Shown: one piece after another, positions 15,195-21,887 of the stretch
Position numbering within the stretch: the stretch's first letter is position 1
Layout of the letters: every line of letters starts with the position of its first letter
IMG/VR virus record: IMGVR_UViG_3300023180_000219
Location: 1 to 32,896 of that record
Length of the DNA: 32,896 nt
Origin: a virus
Strand: one strand, 5' to 3'
Notes under the pieces: model-generated
Database searches by the model: none
What the model was told of the DNA's origin: nothing
The model's input: the letters and a program-made list of their open reading frames with translations, nothing else
Program-made: the position numbers and the translations under genes

Positions 15195-15407
15195 ATGGAA
15201 AACATCGAAGCACACATTGAAGCAGACAAAAAGATTCTAGACGATCCACAAATCTCACCTCAAGCACGCAGACATACCGAAGAAGAACTTGCTGCGCTGA
15301 AAGCATACGCAGAGAATCATCCAGAAGATCATCATGATCCTACTTCTCTGGAACTTTATTGTGATGCCAATCCAAGCGCTCCAGAGTGTTTGGTCTATGA
15401 TGACTGA
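15195..15407 (+). CDS. cp12: CP12-like Calvin-cycle regulator
   Basis: CP12 inactivates GAPDH and phosphoribulokinase by joining them in a complex, shutting the Calvin cycle. The 70-aa product ends SLELYCDANPSAPECLVYDD, matching the CP12 C-terminal pattern LExYCxxNPxxxECxxY. Cys56 and Cys65 have eight residues between them, the spacing of the GAPDH-binding cysteine loop in CP12. The N-terminal cysteine pair of host CP12 is absent, and only RRHTEEELAALKAY hints at the core helix. AAGGAG (15181-15186) is a strong ribosome site 8 nt before ATG 15195, and an ATTAAATA element at 15169-15176 could give it its own late promoter. It is known that T4-like cyanophages carry cp12; the effect on the host here is inferred. 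Confidence 0.82.
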   Translation: MENIEAHIEADKKILDDPQISPQARRHTEEELAALKAYAENHPEDHHDPTSLELYCDANPSAPECLVYDD

Positions 15408-15413
15408 TAAATA
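15406..15413 (+). promoter_or_regulatory. Late promoter GATAAATA for the gp5-like gene
   Basis: GATAAATA overlaps the CP12 stop codon and ends 23 nt before the ATG at 15437. It keeps ATAAATA of the T4 late consensus, and the same octamer recurs at 28205. Confidence 0.6.
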
Positions 15414-15436
15414 ATCTGTAAAGAATACTTGTTTGA

Positions 15437-17638
15437 ATGAAAGAGGTATTATCACGCCCAGGTAGTATGGGATCTGATGGTCTCAGATGGTGGATTGGCC
15501 AAGTTGCGCCAAGATCTGCCTGGGCTGGTGCTGGACTTCTTATCAACGATAAAAGTTCTGGTAGATCCGATAATAAACCAGAACAAGAAATTTATTACAA
15601 CCGAGTAAAGGTAAAGGTTGTAGGTTTTCATGATAAAATTGCAGATCCTAATGATCTGCCTTGGGCTCATGTGGTGAACAGCCCAAACGTATCGTCTGGA
15701 TATGGATTTAAAGACTCTACACACTATCTTGAAGGTGGGGAAAGTGTATTTGGTTTTTGGTTGGATGGAGAAGATGAACAAAAACCAGTAATTCTTGGAG
15801 TCTTTTATAGAAATAGTATAGCAGAAGATCTCTCACAACCACTGAAAGGATCTGCTGCAACACCAACAAACGGTGCGGCTGTTCAAAATAATCTGGATCA
15901 AAAACCGACTGGTGGGACTGCTTCGACTAATGTAGCAACAGGAGAAACCACACCAGAGACAACTACTTCATATAATCCAAAATATAATCTTTTTACTGGT
16001 ATAAGTGAAGATAAGAAAGTTGTAAGACCACATATTTCAAATGAAGCTAGTTCTCAAAAGGGAACTTCTGATGCTGCAGAAGCTCATCACACTTTTCTTG
16101 GTGTAAAAACTAGTAGACCCACATGTAAAAGAGATAATAGTATTGCTGAGATAACTGGTCTTCTTGGAGATTTCTCTGAGTTCTTGCTTACTGCTCAAGG
16201 ATATGCAAATTTCTATGTGAATTTGATAACCAACACATTAATAAATTTAGATGAGGAAATTAAACTCATCGCAAAGAGCATTACAAAGATAATGACCTCT
16301 CTTTATACTGCCATTCGTGATGAAATTTTTGCAGAGATTGCAAAGAAAATACAGGAATTTATAAATGAAATTCTTCCAGAGGAAGTAAAACCACTTTTTG
16401 GTGATAGTATTAAAGGAACTGTAGATACAATTTATTGTATTTTTGAAAATCTGATTGAAGCCATACTCAACATAGTCGTTGACCTTCTTTTATCCCTTGT
16501 TGGTCAATTTGTCAATGGTCTTGTTTGTGCTGCAGAACAACTTACTGGTGCTCTGTTAAACAGCCTGCTCGATGCCATGGAACAGGCCATAAGTCCTATA
16601 CTTCAAAGTTTGAATGAGACTTTAGGTGGTGCTCTTGGAAGTGTAAATCAGATAATCAATCAAGCTTTGGAAGCAGTTGGAATCGTATACAGTTTCATTG
16701 GATGTGACAAGTTTAAGTGCCCACTTCCTTCTAGATTTGATAATGCATATGGACCCACTCAGGCCCAGAAGGACAGCGCACAATCTATATTCTCTTCTAT
16801 TTCTATTCTCAACATTCAAACCTCCACAGATGAAGATGGTAACTCAGTAACTGTTGGTGATTTGTTAAGTGATGCGGAGGACAACGCTGCTAGTATATTT
16901 GGTCCTCAGTCTCCAGAAGATCAAGCTCTTGCAGCTCAGGTCAATGCACTCGCTGGCGGATGTAATCCAAATATATTGGTGTGTGGTCCACCAACTATTG
17001 AGATATTTGGTGGTGAAGGTTTTGGTGGTGCGGCCAATGCAGTGGTAAATGAACTTGGCCAGGTGATTGGTGCGGACATTGTTGAAGCTGGTTTTGGTTA
17101 CAGTTCTGAGTCACCTCCATATGTCACAGTTAAGGACGCTTGTAGTGAAGGTAAGGGTGCAAAGGCAACAGCAATCATTGATGATGAATCTGGTGAAATT
17201 ATTAAAATCTTAATTGATAATCCTGGATATAACTATCCACAGAAACCAGGTAAAATTATAACGTCTACAGGAATTATCCCTGTCACTCAAGATCCACCAG
17301 AAGAAGCCATTATTGATAAAATTGCTCAGATTGATGATGTCATCGTTACCAATCCTGGATATGGATATAATCCAGGCGATACAATTCAAATCGATGGTGT
17401 TGATTTACCTGATGGTCTTCCAATCTTGGAACCAGTCATCGTTGGTGGAAAGATTGTAGATGTTAAGATTCAAAGTCCTGGATATGGATTCACAGAGATT
17501 CCACCACTCACAATAAATAGTGACACTGGAATCGGTGCAGATTTCTCTGTGGTTCTTAAATTCGTTAATGTTGATGAATTGATTGAACCAATCGATCCAG
17601 CTAAGATTATCCAAGTAATAAATTGCGTAGGTAAATAA
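15437..17638 (+). CDS. 5: gp5-like baseplate hub protein (OB fold, no lysozyme)
   Basis: Residues 1-130 resemble the OB-fold of T4 gp5: RWWIGQVAP, a strand YYNRVKVKVVGFH, then LPWAHVVNSP and ESVFGFWLDGEDEQKPVILG. T4 gp5 has the same pattern ending in GHFLD...GIVLGTYGG. No lysozyme domain follows. Residues 130-230 are Thr/Asn-rich linker. Residues 270-420 form long hydrophobic helices (IVVDLLLSLVGQFVNGLV) that could be membrane-active. Residues 525-720 contain repeats with PGY(G/N)Y or PGYGF separated by isoleucine and valine strands. At 733 aa it is longer than T4 gp5 (575). The spike is coded by the next gene, whose start overlaps this stop. Confidence 0.78.
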   Translation: MKEVLSRPGSMGSDGLRWWIGQVAPRSAWAGAGLLINDKSSGRSDNKPEQEIYYNRVKVKVVGFHDKIADPNDLPWAHVVNSPNVSSGYGFKDSTHYLEGGESVFGFWLDGEDEQKPVILGVFYRNSIAEDLSQPLKGSAATPTNGAAVQNNLDQKPTGGTASTNVATGETTPETTTSYNPKYNLFTGISEDKKVVRPHISNEASSQKGTSDAAEAHHTFLGVKTSRPTCKRDNSIAEITGLLGDFSEFLLTAQGYANFYVNLITNTLINLDEEIKLIAKSITKIMTSLYTAIRDEIFAEIAKKIQEFINEILPEEVKPLFGDSIKGTVDTIYCIFENLIEAILNIVVDLLLSLVGQFVNGLVCAAEQLTGALLNSLLDAMEQAISPILQSLNETLGGALGSVNQIINQALEAVGIVYSFIGCDKFKCPLPSRFDNAYGPTQAQKDSAQSIFSSISILNIQTSTDEDGNSVTVGDLLSDAEDNAASIFGPQSPEDQALAAQVNALAGGCNPNILVCGPPTIEIFGGEGFGGAANAVVNELGQVIGADIVEAGFGYSSESPPYVTVKDACSEGKGAKATAIIDDESGEIIKILIDNPGYNYPQKPGKIITSTGIIPVTQDPPEEAIIDKIAQIDDVIVTNPGYGYNPGDTIQIDGVDLPDGLPILEPVIVGGKIVDVKIQSPGYGFTEIPPLTINSDTGIGADFSVVLKFVNVDELIEPIDPAKIIQVINCVGK

Positions 17639-18228
17639 TGCCAAACTCACAGTCAGGTGATTTTGATATTGACACTAGGAGACATTTCCGATTTGAAGGC
17701 GGACAAAATTCTCCATATGGAAAGGTTAGTTATCGCGTATTAACTAATCTTGGCGCTGGCCATGGTTGGTATCAGAATGGTACAAGTGAAGATCACCAAA
17801 TGGTTGCAACTGGCAGATCTGTCGAATCACTTGGTCATAAAGTAAAGAAGTCCAAGACTAATGAATCAGATCCTTTATTACCCGCAAAATTAATTCGTGC
17901 AAAACACGGTGATATTATTTTGGAGGCAGTAGATGGTGATATTATCCTAAAAGGTGATAACATCATAATGTATGCGGACGGTATCCGAAATACTGGGGAT
18001 GGCGACATTCAGATGTATGCCAATAAGGCCGTAAGTATTGAAGGATCTGATGTTAGAGTTAGTAGTGCTAACTTGAGACTTATTGGTAAGAAAGACTTTT
18101 CTCTTATCGGAAAAGTATATGGCAATATAACTGCTGGAGTTCTAAATGCATCCGCTTCTTCCGATTTCGGTGCATCTACTCTACTTGGTAAGATGAAAGG
18201 TATTGCTGAGAGTTTGGGGGCGATCTAA
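17638..18228 (+). CDS. Beta-helical spike protein (gp5 C-terminal-like)
   Basis: The 196-aa protein starts with a polar region (MPNSQSGDFDIDTRRHFRFE) followed by GHGWYQNGTSEDHQM. From about residue 85 it shows short repeating strands typical of triple-stranded beta-helix needles: HGDIILEAVDGDIILKGDN, then IMYADGIRNTGDGDIQMYAN, then KAVSIEGSDVRVSSANLRLI. T4 gp5 and VgrG carry such a helix as their C-terminal spike. Here it is a separate gene directly after the OB-fold protein, with one-base overlap, so it most likely forms the membrane-piercing needle. No PAAR motif was recognised at its end. Confidence 0.72.
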   Translation: MPNSQSGDFDIDTRRHFRFEGGQNSPYGKVSYRVLTNLGAGHGWYQNGTSEDHQMVATGRSVESLGHKVKKSKTNESDPLLPAKLIRAKHGDIILEAVDGDIILKGDNIIMYADGIRNTGDGDIQMYANKAVSIEGSDVRVSSANLRLIGKKDFSLIGKVYGNITAGVLNASASSDFGASTLLGKMKGIAESLGAI

Positions 18229-19163
18229 TGGCATTTTTTCCTGTAATGTATGGGAACCGACTTGTTGTTGGTTCTGAAGCTTCCGCTGGTGTCTCTAAGG
18301 TTCAAACACAACCTTTTGATGGATCTGTTCTTGGTGGATTTACTGTTCTCAATGGTCCTGTTCAAGTCGGTGTTGCTCCACTAGCACCAGTTCCTCTTGG
18401 AACTCTTCACATTGGACCCAACCCACCTACATCTGGCCCAACTTCTTTAGCCTCTTTACACATTGTTCATCCTTCAATCGGGATGAACGTTATTTCTCCG
18501 ATTGCTGCTAATTTTTATGGAGCAGTCAATACTTATGCCATTCAACAGGCATATGGATCCGACTTTTCCTTTGGATTAAAACAGACCCTTGGAACGTTTA
18601 ACAAGGTTGGAAAAGGTGTAGAGGTTGGAGGAACTACAAAGGCCGAACCAGGAATCACTGAGGCTGCACCAAATAGAACCAGTGCTGGCAACATGACAAT
18701 TGCTGGTAACTTAACTGTTACTGGCACAATTAGCGGTGTAGTCAATCCCCAGGCCTGGAAAGGATTTGACATCAAACATCCTAAGAAACCAAATAGACGT
18801 ATTCGACATATTTGCGTAGAGGGCCCAGAGGCAGCAATCTATGTCAGAGGAACACTCAAAGGATCTAACGTTATCGAACTTCCAGAATACTGGGATGGTT
18901 TGATTGACATTGAATCTATTTCTGTCCACCTTACTCCTATCGGAAACTATCAAGAGTTGTATGTTGACAAGATTGAGTGGGGTAAGAAAGTGATTGTCAA
19001 GAATAATCAAGGGTCTGCAATTAATTGTTACTACAAGGTTGAGGCCGCTAGAATCGATGGTGAACCATTGATCGTCGAATATGAAGGAGAAACTGCTGCT
19101 GACTATCCTGGAGATCCAACGCAATATTCAATCTCTGGTCATGATTATGGGAGGAAAGACTGA
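18228..19163 (+). CDS. Virion structural protein with a C-terminal fibre-type domain
   Basis: The 311-aa protein has a proline, glycine and valine-rich first half (VAPLAPVPLGTLHIGPNPP) and a short beta stretch (NMTIAGNLTVTGTISG) typical of fibre shafts. Residues 182-300 form a distinct domain: DIKHPKKPNRRIRHICVEGP, then YVRGTLKGSNVIELPEYWDG, then SVHLTPIGNYQELYVDKI. This domain (CVEGPE, ELPEYW, LTPxGxxQ, VEYEG) recurs at the ends of tail or fibre proteins in marine phages; its function is not known to me. The gene lies between the spike and another structural gene in a one-base-overlap operon. A baseplate-attached fibre or adaptor is likely. Confidence 0.65.
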   Translation: MAFFPVMYGNRLVVGSEASAGVSKVQTQPFDGSVLGGFTVLNGPVQVGVAPLAPVPLGTLHIGPNPPTSGPTSLASLHIVHPSIGMNVISPIAANFYGAVNTYAIQQAYGSDFSFGLKQTLGTFNKVGKGVEVGGTTKAEPGITEAAPNRTSAGNMTIAGNLTVTGTISGVVNPQAWKGFDIKHPKKPNRRIRHICVEGPEAAIYVRGTLKGSNVIELPEYWDGLIDIESISVHLTPIGNYQELYVDKIEWGKKVIVKNNQGSAINCYYKVEAARIDGEPLIVEYEGETAADYPGDPTQYSISGHDYGRKD

Positions 19164-19972
19164 TGCCATTAGATAACAATGCAAAAACTGAGTTTGTCAT
19201 TGCAGATATTAATGCAAAGATAAAACAACAGAACGATATTATTGGATTCAATACAACATCATCATTACAATCTAGACTCGATTATGTTGATGAGATTGTT
19301 GCGGCTTTTGATCCTGCAATCAAAGGAATAGATAACAAAATCGTTTCCATTGGCCAATCTATCAATCAACTTAAAGATGAAATCATTGTTTTGATTTCTG
19401 ATGCCGTTGGTGTATCTACAGTGAACACTTGTGGTATTGCAAGCACTGGTCCTGGTGGTGATTGTTTTGTTAGTGCTGATGGTGGTCTTGATGGTGGATG
19501 GGCTGGTGGTATTTCCACATGTCTGTTGGGATATACTCCCGAGTATTACGACACAGTTACTTCTAGGATTTGGGCATTTTCGAGTACATCATCGAATCCC
19601 TTTGTCTCATCTACTACAATTTTGAGTAGTGCTAGTAATACCTTTGGTGCTGGAATTGGAACGTTTTTGGTTGTTAATCAAAACAATAGTTCTTATACTG
19701 CTGGTTATCGGGTAACCTTGAAGAGTACTCCAAGTTGCTCTGCCGTTCAGACTCAAATTGATGCAAAAGATGCAGAGATTGCAACTCTAAGAAGTGAAAT
19801 TGGAAAGTATCTTGGTGTTGTGAATACTATTCGAGAACAAAGATGGAAGTCTCAACTAGAGAAATGGGGTTTGGTCAGGGCTCAGAAAGAGGCTGAAGAG
19901 GATAAGGAAAAACTGGTTGGTGTTCTGACCGCCTTCACCGATTCAACGTACACGAGCCTGTTCCTCAAGTGA
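19163..19972 (+). CDS. Structural protein with coiled coils flanking a beta domain
   Basis: The 269-aa protein begins with a heptad-rich helix (KTEFVIADINAKIKQQNDII) and SIGQSINQLKDEIIVL. The middle part is Gly/Ser/Thr-rich with several cysteines (CGIASTGPGGDCF). From about residue 195 a long charged helix follows (DAKDAEIATLRSEIGKYL, then RAQKEAEEDKEKL). Such coiled-coil ends around a small globular part fit a trimeric tail or fibre component. ATG 19163 overlaps the previous TGA. It is the last gene of the hub operon before the tRNA region. I do not recognise a named family. Confidence 0.6.
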   Translation: MPLDNNAKTEFVIADINAKIKQQNDIIGFNTTSSLQSRLDYVDEIVAAFDPAIKGIDNKIVSIGQSINQLKDEIIVLISDAVGVSTVNTCGIASTGPGGDCFVSADGGLDGGWAGGISTCLLGYTPEYYDTVTSRIWAFSSTSSNPFVSSTTILSSASNTFGAGIGTFLVVNQNNSSYTAGYRVTLKSTPSCSAVQTQIDAKDAEIATLRSEIGKYLGVVNTIREQRWKSQLEKWGLVRAQKEAEEDKEKLVGVLTAFTDSTYTSLFLK

Positions 19973-19982
19973 CACAGGGCCC

Positions 19983-20011
19983 TTGCCCCAACCCCCTGAC
20001 AGTGTTATTAT
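19983..20011 (+). promoter_or_regulatory. Candidate sigma70-type promoter for the tRNA region
   Basis: TTGCCC (19983-19988) and TATTAT (20006-20011) are 17 nt apart, close to -35 and -10 boxes of the host housekeeping sigma factor. They lie just after the structural operon and before the 70-aa gene and tRNAs, which are expected to be expressed earlier than structural genes. Confidence 0.4.
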
Positions 20012-20034
20012 ACATAGGTAATGAGAGGTCACGA

Positions 20035-20247
20035 ATGACTGACGAGTACCTGACAAAAGTCGTTATTGACGTTTGTTATAGAACTTTCTATCTGTTCTCA
20101 TCGGATGGTGAAAAACAGATTGTCGATTGTGAAACTGTGGATCAATTCATGGAACTGCGTGAGATGGTCAACCTTGCAAAAGAGTTTGACGAGGAAGTAC
20201 AAGTCATTTATTGTGATCCCATTACCACCCTTGCGGGTGTGGTGTAG
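20035..20247 (+). CDS. Small unknown protein ending inside tRNA-Gly
   Basis: ATG 20035 has AGAGG at 20024-20028 as ribosome site; the frame extends upstream to 19969 but without one. The 70-aa product begins MTDEYLTKVVIDVCYRTFYL and includes SSDGEKQIVDCETVDQFMEL, a small alpha/beta-looking protein. The last four codons plus the stop (20233-20247) are the first 15 nt of tRNA-Gly, so message and tRNA cannot both be complete from one molecule. I do not recognise the family. Confidence 0.68.
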   Translation: MTDEYLTKVVIDVCYRTFYLFSSDGEKQIVDCETVDQFMELREMVNLAKEFDEEVQVIYCDPITTLAGVV

Positions 20248-20303
20248 GGGTAACATCTGAGCCTTCCAAGCTCCAGTCGCGGGTTCGATTCCCGCCACCC
20301 GCT
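20233..20303 (+). tRNA. tRNA-Gly (UCC)
   Basis: Acceptor GCGGGTG pairs with CACCCGC, the T arm is GCGGG-TTCGATT-CCCGC, and the anticodon loop is CTTCCAA with anticodon TCC. The anticodon stem TGAGC/GCTCC has a T-C mismatch at its outer end. Discriminator base is T; no CCA is encoded. It reads GGA. Confidence 0.9.
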
Positions 20304-20304
20304 T

Positions 20305-20517
20305 ATGAAAGAATCGCAAGACTTCCATGCGTATCGCTTCGGTGGATTTAAAGTCACATCAATAACCCTCCTAAGACTGATTAGTGAATTGGAGGGTTCA
20401 TATCAACTCCTCAAGTACATGGGATTTGAAGAGGATATGAATACTGTTGATGAGATGAAAAAACGTTACTACAAACTTTACTTCCAAAAATCAAAAGAAG
20501 AAAAGAATGCGACCTGA
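20305..20517 (+). CDS. Small unknown protein between tRNA genes
   Basis: ATG 20305 lies one base after the tRNA-Gly 3' end, so any ribosome site would be inside the tRNA; none is seen. The 70-aa product begins MKESQDFHAYRFGGFKVTSI and continues with a helical part (TLLRLISELEGSYQLLKYMG), then a basic end rich in lysine. The protein looks genuine in composition. It overlaps the next gene by 11 nt. Family not recognised. RNase processing of tRNA-Gly would leave a message with almost no leader, so leaderless initiation is possible. Confidence 0.6.
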   Translation: MKESQDFHAYRFGGFKVTSITLLRLISELEGSYQLLKYMGFEEDMNTVDEMKKRYYKLYFQKSKEEKNAT

Positions 20518-20686
20518 AACTCGTAAATCAATGGAGATGTTATTCTCCGCCAAGTGGAATGTTCCAACCGCAGCTACAAACTGTGGTTTATCTTGGAAAG
20601 AAATGAAAATAACATTCAATGAATATTGTGCATTTCATTCACCCACTTATTGTCCAGAGCCCGAAGATCAACTCAGTCTCTTCTGA
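20507..20686 (+). CDS. Small conserved-looking cyanophage protein (59 aa)
   Basis: ATG 20507 opens a 59-codon frame to TGA 20684-20686. It starts MRPETRKSMEMLFSAKWNVP, contains ATNCGLSWKEMKITFNEYCA, and ends with PEPEDQLSLF. The middle looks like a short helix-turn-helix-type arrangement (AATNCGLSWKEMKITF), which could bind nucleic acid, but that is weak. I remember very similar small proteins from other T4-like cyanophages without assigned function. It overlaps the upstream gene by 11 nt and ends 6 nt before tRNA-Ile. Confidence 0.72.
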   Translation: MRPETRKSMEMLFSAKWNVPTAATNCGLSWKEMKITFNEYCAFHSPTYCPEPEDQLSLF

Positions 20687-20692
20687 GTTTGA

Positions 20693-20764
20693 GGGACTGT
20701 CGCCTATTGGTTAAGGCCCACTGCTTATAACGGTGTGAATCGGGTTCAATTCCCGACAGTCCTA
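20693..20764 (+). tRNA. tRNA-Ile (UAU)
   Basis: Acceptor GGGACTG pairs with CAGTCCT (G-U at the end), the D arm is GCC-TATTGGTTAA-GGC, the anticodon stem is CACTG/CGGTG around CTTATAA, and the T arm is TCGGG-TTCAATT-CCCGA. The anticodon is TAT, reading the rare codon AUA. Discriminator is A. Confidence 0.87.
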
Positions 20765-20768
20765 CCTC

Positions 20769-20841
20769 GCTCCTTTAGCAATCTGGTGAATGCAGCGAAC
20801 TCATAATTCGCCTGAGGCGTGTTCGATCCACGCAAGGAGCA
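20769..20841 (+). tRNA. tRNA-Met (CAU)
   Basis: Acceptor GCTCCTT pairs with AAGGAGC, the anticodon stem GCGAA/TTCGC encloses CTCATAA, and the T arm is GCGTG-TTCGATC-CACGC. The anticodon is CAT. It could in principle be an Ile tRNA with modified C, but an Ile-UAU tRNA is already present next to it, so Met is preferred. Discriminator is A. Confidence 0.82.
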
Positions 20842-20846
20842 CCTAC

Positions 20847-20931
20847 GGGACGGTGGTGGAAGTGGTAGACACACCAGACTTAAAATCTGTTGAGCATTAC
20901 GCTCGTGAGGGTTCAAGTCCCTCTCGTCCTA
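20847..20931 (+). tRNA. tRNA-Leu (UAA)
   Basis: This is a class II tRNA with a long variable arm (TGAGCATTACGCTCG). The anticodon loop is CTTAAAA with anticodon TAA. The T arm is GAGGG-TTCAAGT-CCCTC. Acceptor GGGACGG pairs with TCGTCCT with two G-U pairs. It reads UUA, a codon favoured in AT-rich phages. Confidence 0.88.
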
Positions 20932-21054
20932 CTAGTCTTGGACAGACTTAAAACTTATCCTGGTGCGCCTAGATACATAGTCTCGGGATGACTTTAAAAG
21001 CGCCCTGGTCGGGAACCCCTTCCCCCGTCATATACTGCGAAGTGTATGACATCT
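20932..21054 (+). other. Structured spacer inside the tRNA cluster
   Basis: The 123 nt between tRNA-Leu and tRNA-Thr hold no tRNA. GTCATATAC (21027-21035) pairs with GTGTATGAC (21042-21050) with one G-U pair around a TGCGAA loop. Upstream, GGTGC (20962-20966) can pair with GCGCC (21000-21004). A C-rich stretch (CCCCTTCCCCC) lies between. No T-run follows, so it is not a terminator. It could be a processing signal, a decayed tRNA or a small RNA. Confidence 0.45.
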
Positions 21055-21128
21055 GCCACTTTAGCTCAGCTGGATAGAGCAACGGTTTTGTAAACCGTAG
21101 GTCGTCGGTTCAAGTCCGACAAGTGGCT
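21055..21128 (+). tRNA. tRNA-Thr (UGU)
   Basis: Acceptor GCCACTT pairs with AAGTGGC, the D arm is AGCTCAGCTGGATAGAGC, the anticodon stem ACGGT/ACCGT encloses TTTGTAA (anticodon TGT), and the T arm is GTCGG-TTCAAGT-CCGAC. Discriminator is T, followed by CCA at 21129-21131, which abuts tRNA-Pro. Confidence 0.92.
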
Positions 21129-21131
21129 CCA

Positions 21132-21205
21132 CGAGGAGTAGCTCAGTTTGGTAGAGCACTCGCTTTGGGAGCGAGTGGCCGCAGGTTCGAATCCTGTCTC
21201 CTCGA
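21132..21205 (+). tRNA. tRNA-Pro (UGG)
   Basis: Acceptor CGAGGAG pairs with CTCCTCG, the anticodon stem CTCGC/GCGAG encloses TTTGGGA (anticodon TGG), and the T arm is GCAGG-TTCGAAT-CCTGT. Discriminator is A; no CCA is encoded. It starts directly after the CCA of tRNA-Thr, so one cut could free both ends. Confidence 0.92.
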
Positions 21206-21221
21206 TTATGCAGTTATCATC

Positions 21222-21833
21222 ATGCATGAAATACCTTTTATTGTAAAAGAAGATTTTCTTGACGAAGGTGAATTTTCTCAAGTTGTAGAAGAAACAGAAA
21301 CTCTCCTTGATAGTTTTATCGAAGTAGAATTTAGTAGACCTGCAACAAAAGATGGAGTCATACTTAAACACAGTAGTGGTATGATGTATGACGACTATTA
21401 CAATGGATTATCGAAGGAACTATCTCCAACAGTAAAAATCTTTCATAAAAAGATATTTGATAACTTTCTTTATAGTGAGTTTGATCAAATAGGAACTCTG
21501 TGTCATAACTTAAACTGGACTAGTATGATGATTTCATACTATGAAAATGACGATTACTATAAACCACATTTTGATGCATCTTTTATCACAGGGCTCTATT
21601 GGTTTGACATAAGGCCACAAAGAAAATTTGCTGGTGGAGAATTATATTTGTATAATGGTACTAAGTTTATGCAACCTGATGCTGCGATTCCATTTCAACC
21701 AGTTAATAACCGATTTGTTGCATTTCCCAGTTGTTACTTACATGAAGTGAAACCAATAGTTTTATCTGAAAGATTTAAAGGTCAAGGTTATGGGAGATTC
21801 TGCATAACCATGTTCTGTGGTCACGGGTCATAG
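21222..21833 (+). CDS. 2-oxoglutarate/Fe(II)-dependent oxygenase
   Basis: The 203-aa protein is of the prolyl-4-hydroxylase type, which hydroxylates proteins or small molecules using 2-oxoglutarate, oxygen and iron. The iron ligands are His116 and Asp118 (YYKPHFDAS) and His174 (CYLHEVKP). Arg192 (GYGRFCITMF) is placed to bind 2-oxoglutarate. GGELYLYNG and NRFVAFPS are typical core strands. ATG 21222 (MHEIPFIVKEDFLDEGEF) is chosen; an upstream extension of the frame would cover tRNA-Pro. The gene follows the tRNAs and precedes the fibre genes. Its substrate is unknown; virion or host proteins are both possible. Confidence 0.87.
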   Translation: MHEIPFIVKEDFLDEGEFSQVVEETETLLDSFIEVEFSRPATKDGVILKHSSGMMYDDYYNGLSKELSPTVKIFHKKIFDNFLYSEFDQIGTLCHNLNWTSMMISYYENDDYYKPHFDASFITGLYWFDIRPQRKFAGGELYLYNGTKFMQPDAAIPFQPVNNRFVAFPSCYLHEVKPIVLSERFKGQGYGRFCITMFCGHGS

Positions 21834-21842
21834 TAATGATTG

Positions 21843-21850
21843 TCTAAATA
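21843..21850 (+). promoter_or_regulatory. Late promoter octamer TCTAAATA for the large fibre gene
   Basis: TCTAAATA lies between the oxygenase stop (21833) and the ATG at 21888, 37 nt upstream of the start. It is the same octamer as the facing pair at 8927 and 8954, and it marks the beginning of the fibre locus. Confidence 0.6.
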
Positions 21851-21887
21851 TAAGGAGAAGAAATCTTGTACGCCGCAGGATAGCGAA

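Noticed and set aside
15437-17638. Holin or transporter role for the hydrophobic helices of the 733-aa protein
   Set aside because: The gp5-like OB fold and hub context make a virion protein far more likely; hydrophobic helices may act at DNA entry.
20988-21077. 29-codon frame in the tRNA spacer
   Set aside because: It runs into tRNA-Thr, lacks a ribosome site and shows no recognisable protein pattern.
21123-21221. N-terminal extension of the oxygenase frame
   Set aside because: It would translate most of tRNA-Pro; the product from ATG 21222 already holds the whole domain.
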